Program-made: the position numbers and the translations under genes | The notes under the pieces: generated by a model | The model's input: the letters and a program-made list of their open reading frames with translations, nothing else | What the model was told of the DNA's origin: nothing | The model's database searches: none | DNA from: Alphaproteobacteria bacterium | GTDB lineage: Bacteria > Pseudomonadota > Alphaproteobacteria > Sphingomonadales > Sphingomonadaceae | Length of the DNA: 5,173 nt | Assembly (NCBI GenBank): GCA_028293005.1 | Contig: JAQGLH010000183.1 | Coordinates: 1-5,173, forward strand | Direction: 5' to 3' | Part shown: one piece after another, positions 1-5,173 of the stretch | How positions within the stretch are numbered: the first letter of the stretch is position 1 | How the letters are laid out: every line of letters begins with the position of its first letter

Positions 1-426
1 TGAGACCTCGGCCTCGTCGCCGACCGATCGTCCGATCAGCGCCCGGCCGAGCGGCGAGGAATAGCTGATGCGGCCGACCTTGGCGTCGGCCTCGGTCTGC
101 CCGACGACCTGATATTTGATCGGTTTGTCGTCTTCGTCGAGCAGATGCACGGTCGCGCCGAACACGACCTTGTCGCCCGACAGCGTCGTCGGATCGATCA
201 CCATCGCGCGGCTCAGCCGGTCTTCGAGATCCGCGATCTGCGCCTCGATATGGCCCTGGCGCTCCTTCGCGGCATGATATTCGGCGTTCTCCGAAAGGTC
301 GCCGTGAGCGCGCGCTTCCTCGATCGCATCGATGATCGACGGCCGCTCGAGCTTGAGTTGGCGGACGTCCGTCTGCAGCCTTTCATAGCCTTCGGCCAGC
401 ATCGGCATCTTGTCGACGGTTGCCAT
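1..426 (-). CDS. greA: Transcription elongation factor GreA, 3' end cut by window edge
   Basis: GreA binds in the RNA polymerase secondary channel and stimulates cleavage of backtracked RNA, so stalled complexes can resume. The 142 visible residues begin [10 protein letters not shown]. Residues 1 to about 75 form the N-terminal coiled coil, whose tip holds the family signature [13 protein letters not shown] (residues 41-53), with Asp43 and Glu46 matching the catalytic acidic pair D41/E44 of E. coli GreA. Residues from about 80 on are the FKBP-like C-terminal domain, with the FGATV strand (89-93) and the SPLGRALIG segment (124-132). The family is usually about 157 residues, so some 15 C-terminal residues lie beyond the left edge; this is a window cut, not a truncation of the gene. 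The ATG is supported by AAAGG seven bases upstream. It follows carB by 88 bases on the same strand. GreB is unlikely: length and sequence fit GreA. Confidence 0.96.
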   Translation of the reverse strand, partial: MATVDKMPMLAEGYERLQTDVRQLKLERPSIIDAIEEARAHGDLSENAEYHAAKERQGHIEAQIADLEDRLSRAMVIDPTTLSGDKVVFGATVHLLDEDDKPIKYQVVGQTEADAKVGRISYSSPLGRALIGRSVGDEAEVS

Positions 427-433
427 GATTAAG

Positions 434-438
434 CCTTT
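434..438 (-). promoter_or_regulatory. Ribosome binding site of greA
   Basis: On the minus strand this reads AAAGG and lies seven bases before the greA ATG (424-426). It is a partial Shine-Dalgarno match at good spacing and supports the chosen greA start. Confidence 0.6.
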
Positions 439-453
439 CGTGGAAATCAGTTA

Positions 454-473
454 GCGGCCCGACCAAGGACCGC
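454..473 (-). other. Weak hairpin in the carB-greA spacer
   Basis: The arms gcgg (454-457) and ccgc (470-473) pair. One mismatch (458/469) and two more G-C pairs (459-460 with 467-468) follow, closing on a six-base loop. On the minus strand it is followed by TAACTG rather than a run of T, so it does not look like an intrinsic terminator. Together with the absence of any better candidate, this suggests transcription can continue from carB into greA. The structure could also be chance in GC-rich DNA. Confidence 0.3.
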
Positions 474-509
474 ATGCTTCGTGATAGCCGGATGCTTCGT
501 GATAAGTTT
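474..509. repeat. Two-copy 18-base tandem direct repeat in the carB-greA spacer
   Basis: Two adjacent 18-base units (474-491 and 492-509) share an exact 13-base core, atgcttcgtgata on the plus strand, at 474-486 and 492-504. On the transcribed (minus) strand the core reads TATCACGAAGCAT. The copies lie just after the carB stop and about 50 to 80 bases before the greA start. An 18-base period is a little under two helical turns, so it could be a paired protein site near a greA promoter, or simply a small slippage duplication. No known operator was recognised. Confidence 0.7.
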
Positions 510-514
510 CAGGA

Positions 515-3850
<3,336 letters not shown>

Positions 3851-3853
3851 GCG

Positions 3854-3868
3854 CTAAATCATATTCCT
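3854..3868 (-). promoter_or_regulatory. carB translation-start region with a two-codon mini-ORF
   Basis: On the minus strand AGGA (3865-3868) is the only Shine-Dalgarno-like motif before carB, but it sits 14 bases from the carB ATG (3848-3850), which is longer than usual. Between them is ATG ATT TAG (3854-3862), a Met-Ile-stop mini-ORF in the same frame as carB and one codon away from its start. The in-frame TAG rules out a longer carB N-terminus beginning at that ATG. CarB may thus start from a poorly spaced site or by re-initiation; neither can be decided from sequence. Confidence 0.4.
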
Positions 3869-3872
3869 AAAG

Positions 3873-3892
3873 CCCTCTGCCCCTTCAGAGGG
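3873..3892. repeat. REP-like palindrome in the carA-carB spacer
   Basis: A perfect 7-bp inverted repeat, ccctctg (3873-3879) and cagaggg (3886-3892), closes on a six-base loop. It is flanked on the carA side by further G-rich blocks: gaggg at 3894-3898 and ggg runs to 3910. The style (CCCTC/GAGGG arms beside a TTCTCCCAACCC-like stretch) resembles the short palindromic repeats dispersed between genes in many GC-rich proteobacteria. In the mRNA it would form a hairpin 22 bases before the carB start. It lacks a T run directly after the stem, so it is not a standard terminator. Assignment to a dispersed family is inference from a single copy. Confidence 0.6.
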
Positions 3893-3932
3893 TGAGGGTT
3901 GGGAGAAGGGTTGCTCGGCAAGACGCGGCATA

Positions 3933-5117
3933 TCAGCGCCGCCCTTTCTTGCCGGAGCCGAGCTGATCGACGAACTTCTCGAACAGATAGGTGCTGTCCT
4001 GCGGGCCCGGGCTCGCCTCGGGGTGATATTGGACGCTGAACGCCGGGCGGTCGGTGAGCTCGAGCCCGGCGAGGCTGCCGTCGAATAAGGAGATGTGCGT
4101 CGCCCGCGCATTTTCGGGCAGGGTCTCGGTCTCGACCGCAAAGCCGTGGTTCATGCTGGTGATCTCGACACGGCCGTCGGCAAGACGCTTGACCGGGTGG
4201 TTCGCGCCGCGGTGACCCTGGTGCATCTTGTAGGTCTTCGCGCCGACCGCGAGGCCGAGCATCTGGTGCCCGAGGCAGATGCCGAACAACGGCTTGCCGG
4301 TTTCGAGCAGCTGCCGGATCACCGGAACCGCATATGCGCCGGTGGCGGCCGGGTCGCCCGGACCGTTGGACAGGAAGATGCCGTCGGGCTTGTGCGCCAT
4401 CACCTCGTCGAAGGTCGCCATCGCCGGCAGCACGGTGACTCGCGCGCCGGCATCGGCAAGGTTGCGGAAGATGTTGCGCTTCGATCCGTAATCGATCGCG
4501 ACGACGTGCGGCAGGCTCTCGTCCTCCTCGCGCTCGCCATAACCCTCGCCGAGGCGCCAGCGCCCGCCGGCCCAGCGGAACATCTGCCGGCACGAGACTT
4601 CCTTGGCGAGATCCATGCCTTCCAGGCCCGGCCAGGCGCGCGCGCTCACGAGCAAGGCGTCGAGATCGAATTCGCCGCTCGGGCTGTGTGCGATCACGCC
4701 ATTGGGCGCCCCCTCGACCCGGATCTTGCGGGTCAGCGCACGCGTGTCGACCCCGGCGAGGCCGATGCGGCCGTTCGCCTTGAGCCACTCGTCGAAGCCC
4801 TGCGCCGCGCGGAAATTGCTTGGCGCGGTGACGTCGTCGCGGACGATGCAGCCCAAGGCATGCGGATTGTCCGCCTCGAGGTCTTCGTAATTGGCGCCGA
4901 CGTTGCCGATATGCGGGAAAGTGAAGGTGATGATCTGCGCGGCATAGGAGGGATCGGTCATCACCTCCTGATAGCCGGTCATCGCAGTGTTGAAGCACAC
5001 CTCACCGACGGCCTGGCCCTCGCTGCCGAAGCCCCTTCCCCAAATAATCGTGCCGTCGGCCAGGACCAATACGCCCGTCGCTCCTTCGGGCGCTTGGACG
5101 GGTTTGGCGATGGCCAC
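3933..5117 (-). CDS. carA: Carbamoyl-phosphate synthase small (glutaminase) subunit CarA
   Basis: CarA hydrolyses glutamine and passes ammonia through a tunnel to CarB; it acts as a cytoplasmic heterodimer with it. From the GTG at 5117 the protein has 394 residues (E. coli 382). The N-terminal CPSase small-chain domain (to about residue 145) contains GYQEVMTDPSYAAQI (48-62) and PHIGNVGAN (68-76). The class I glutamine amidotransferase domain (about 205-385) contains the loop SNGPGDP (250-256), the nucleophile elbow GICLGHQ with Cys281, and QYHPEA with His365 and Glu367, so the Cys-His-Glu triad is complete. GTG is preferred because GGAG lies nine bases upstream and alphaproteobacterial relatives start close to the APEGATGVLVLADG segment. 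A TTG at 5150 would add 11 residues but has no visible ribosome binding site. The gene ends 82 bases before carB on the same strand, and the two are surely co-expressed. Confidence 0.98.
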   Translation of the reverse strand: MAIAKPVQAPEGATGVLVLADGTIIWGRGFGSEGQAVGEVCFNTAMTGYQEVMTDPSYAAQIITFTFPHIGNVGANYEDLEADNPHALGCIVRDDVTAPSNFRAAQGFDEWLKANGRIGLAGVDTRALTRKIRVEGAPNGVIAHSPSGEFDLDALLVSARAWPGLEGMDLAKEVSCRQMFRWAGGRWRLGEGYGEREEDESLPHVVAIDYGSKRNIFRNLADAGARVTVLPAMATFDEVMAHKPDGIFLSNGPGDPAATGAYAVPVIRQLLETGKPLFGICLGHQMLGLAVGAKTYKMHQGHRGANHPVKRLADGRVEITSMNHGFAVETETLPENARATHISLFDGSLAGLELTDRPAFSVQYHPEASPGPQDSTYLFEKFVDQLGSGKKGRR

Positions 5118-5126
5118 TCGATTGTT

Positions 5127-5130
5127 CTCC
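5127..5130 (-). promoter_or_regulatory. Ribosome binding site of carA (decides the GTG start)
   Basis: The minus strand reads GGAG, nine bases before the GTG at 5115-5117. This is a good Shine-Dalgarno match at normal spacing and is the main reason to place the carA start there instead of at the in-frame TTG at 5148-5150. The motif lies within a perfect 10-base palindrome, tctccggaga (5126-5135), which may be coincidence. Confidence 0.75.
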
Positions 5131-5173
5131 GGAGATATTTGGCTGGTCAAACGGCCGGGTAGGTAGGTGCGCC

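Noticed and set aside
145..432. A 95-codon plus-strand frame opposite greA
   Set aside because: greA on the minus strand explains this region with clear GreA motifs; the plus-strand frame has no ribosome binding site or recognisable family.
3851..3932. Intrinsic terminator or attenuator between carA and carB
   Set aside because: The hairpin is followed by CTTTAGGAAT on the transcribed strand, with only three T residues, and terminating between the two subunits would make no sense for the enzyme.
3859..4998. A 379-codon minus-strand frame overlapping carA out of frame
   Set aside because: It overlaps the intact CarA, with an Arg/Pro/Gly-rich low-complexity composition and no family match. 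Its C-terminal PSPNPHPLKG-like tail is the usual spurious translation of the REP-like spacer.
5126..5135. Perfect 10-base palindrome tctccggaga overlapping the carA ribosome binding site
   Set aside because: It is too short to call an operator and is partly forced by the GGAG motif itself; nothing extends it on either side.
5121..5150. TTGACC on the minus strand (5145-5150) as a -35 box for carA
   Set aside because: Seventeen bases downstream the hexamer is GAACAA, not a -10 box, and a transcript starting there would leave almost no room before the GTG. The promoter is more likely beyond the window.
5158..5169. Tetranucleotide run GGTA-GGTA-GGTG before carA, as a phase-variable tract
   Set aside because: There are only two exact units plus one imperfect unit, too few for a slippage-prone switch.

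Overview
The window is a compact, GC-rich stretch with all genes on the minus strand. Read in the direction of transcription it runs carA, then carB, then greA, from the right-hand end to the left. The two large proteins are a textbook carbamoyl-phosphate synthetase (small and large subunits), and the third is a transcript-cleavage elongation factor cut by the left window edge. The GC-rich codon use, the roughly 1110-residue CarB with an enlarged middle domain, the CarA N-terminus and the carA-carB-greA order all suggest an alphaproteobacterium, most likely of the Sphingomonadales. This placement rests on recalled family resemblance, not on a search.

Layout: 5118-5173 is the carA leader, with a good ribosome binding site at 5127-5130 that supports a GTG start at 5117. 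3933-5117 is carA. 3851-3932 is an 82-base spacer carrying a perfect 7-bp inverted repeat and a GGG/CCC-rich block that looks like a dispersed REP-type palindrome. It also holds a two-codon mini-ORF just before carB. 515-3850 is carB. 427-514 is an 88-base spacer with an 18-base tandem direct repeat and no convincing terminator. 1-426 is greA without its last 15 or so codons. No stretch over 300 bases lacks a gene.

CarA releases ammonia from glutamine, and CarB uses it with bicarbonate and two ATP to make carbamoyl phosphate for both arginine and pyrimidine synthesis. CarB keeps its allosteric domain with the residues that bind UMP and ornithine in E. coli, so feedback control at enzyme level is expected. 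No attenuator, PyrR site, arginine box, promoter or strong terminator could be recognised, so the operon promoter probably lies beyond the right edge and greA may be read through from carB.

This is essentially a core housekeeping region. No new biological system was found. The points worth a second look are in the two spacers and the carA start; the long plus-strand reading frames opposite carB and carA are shadows of GC-rich codon use.
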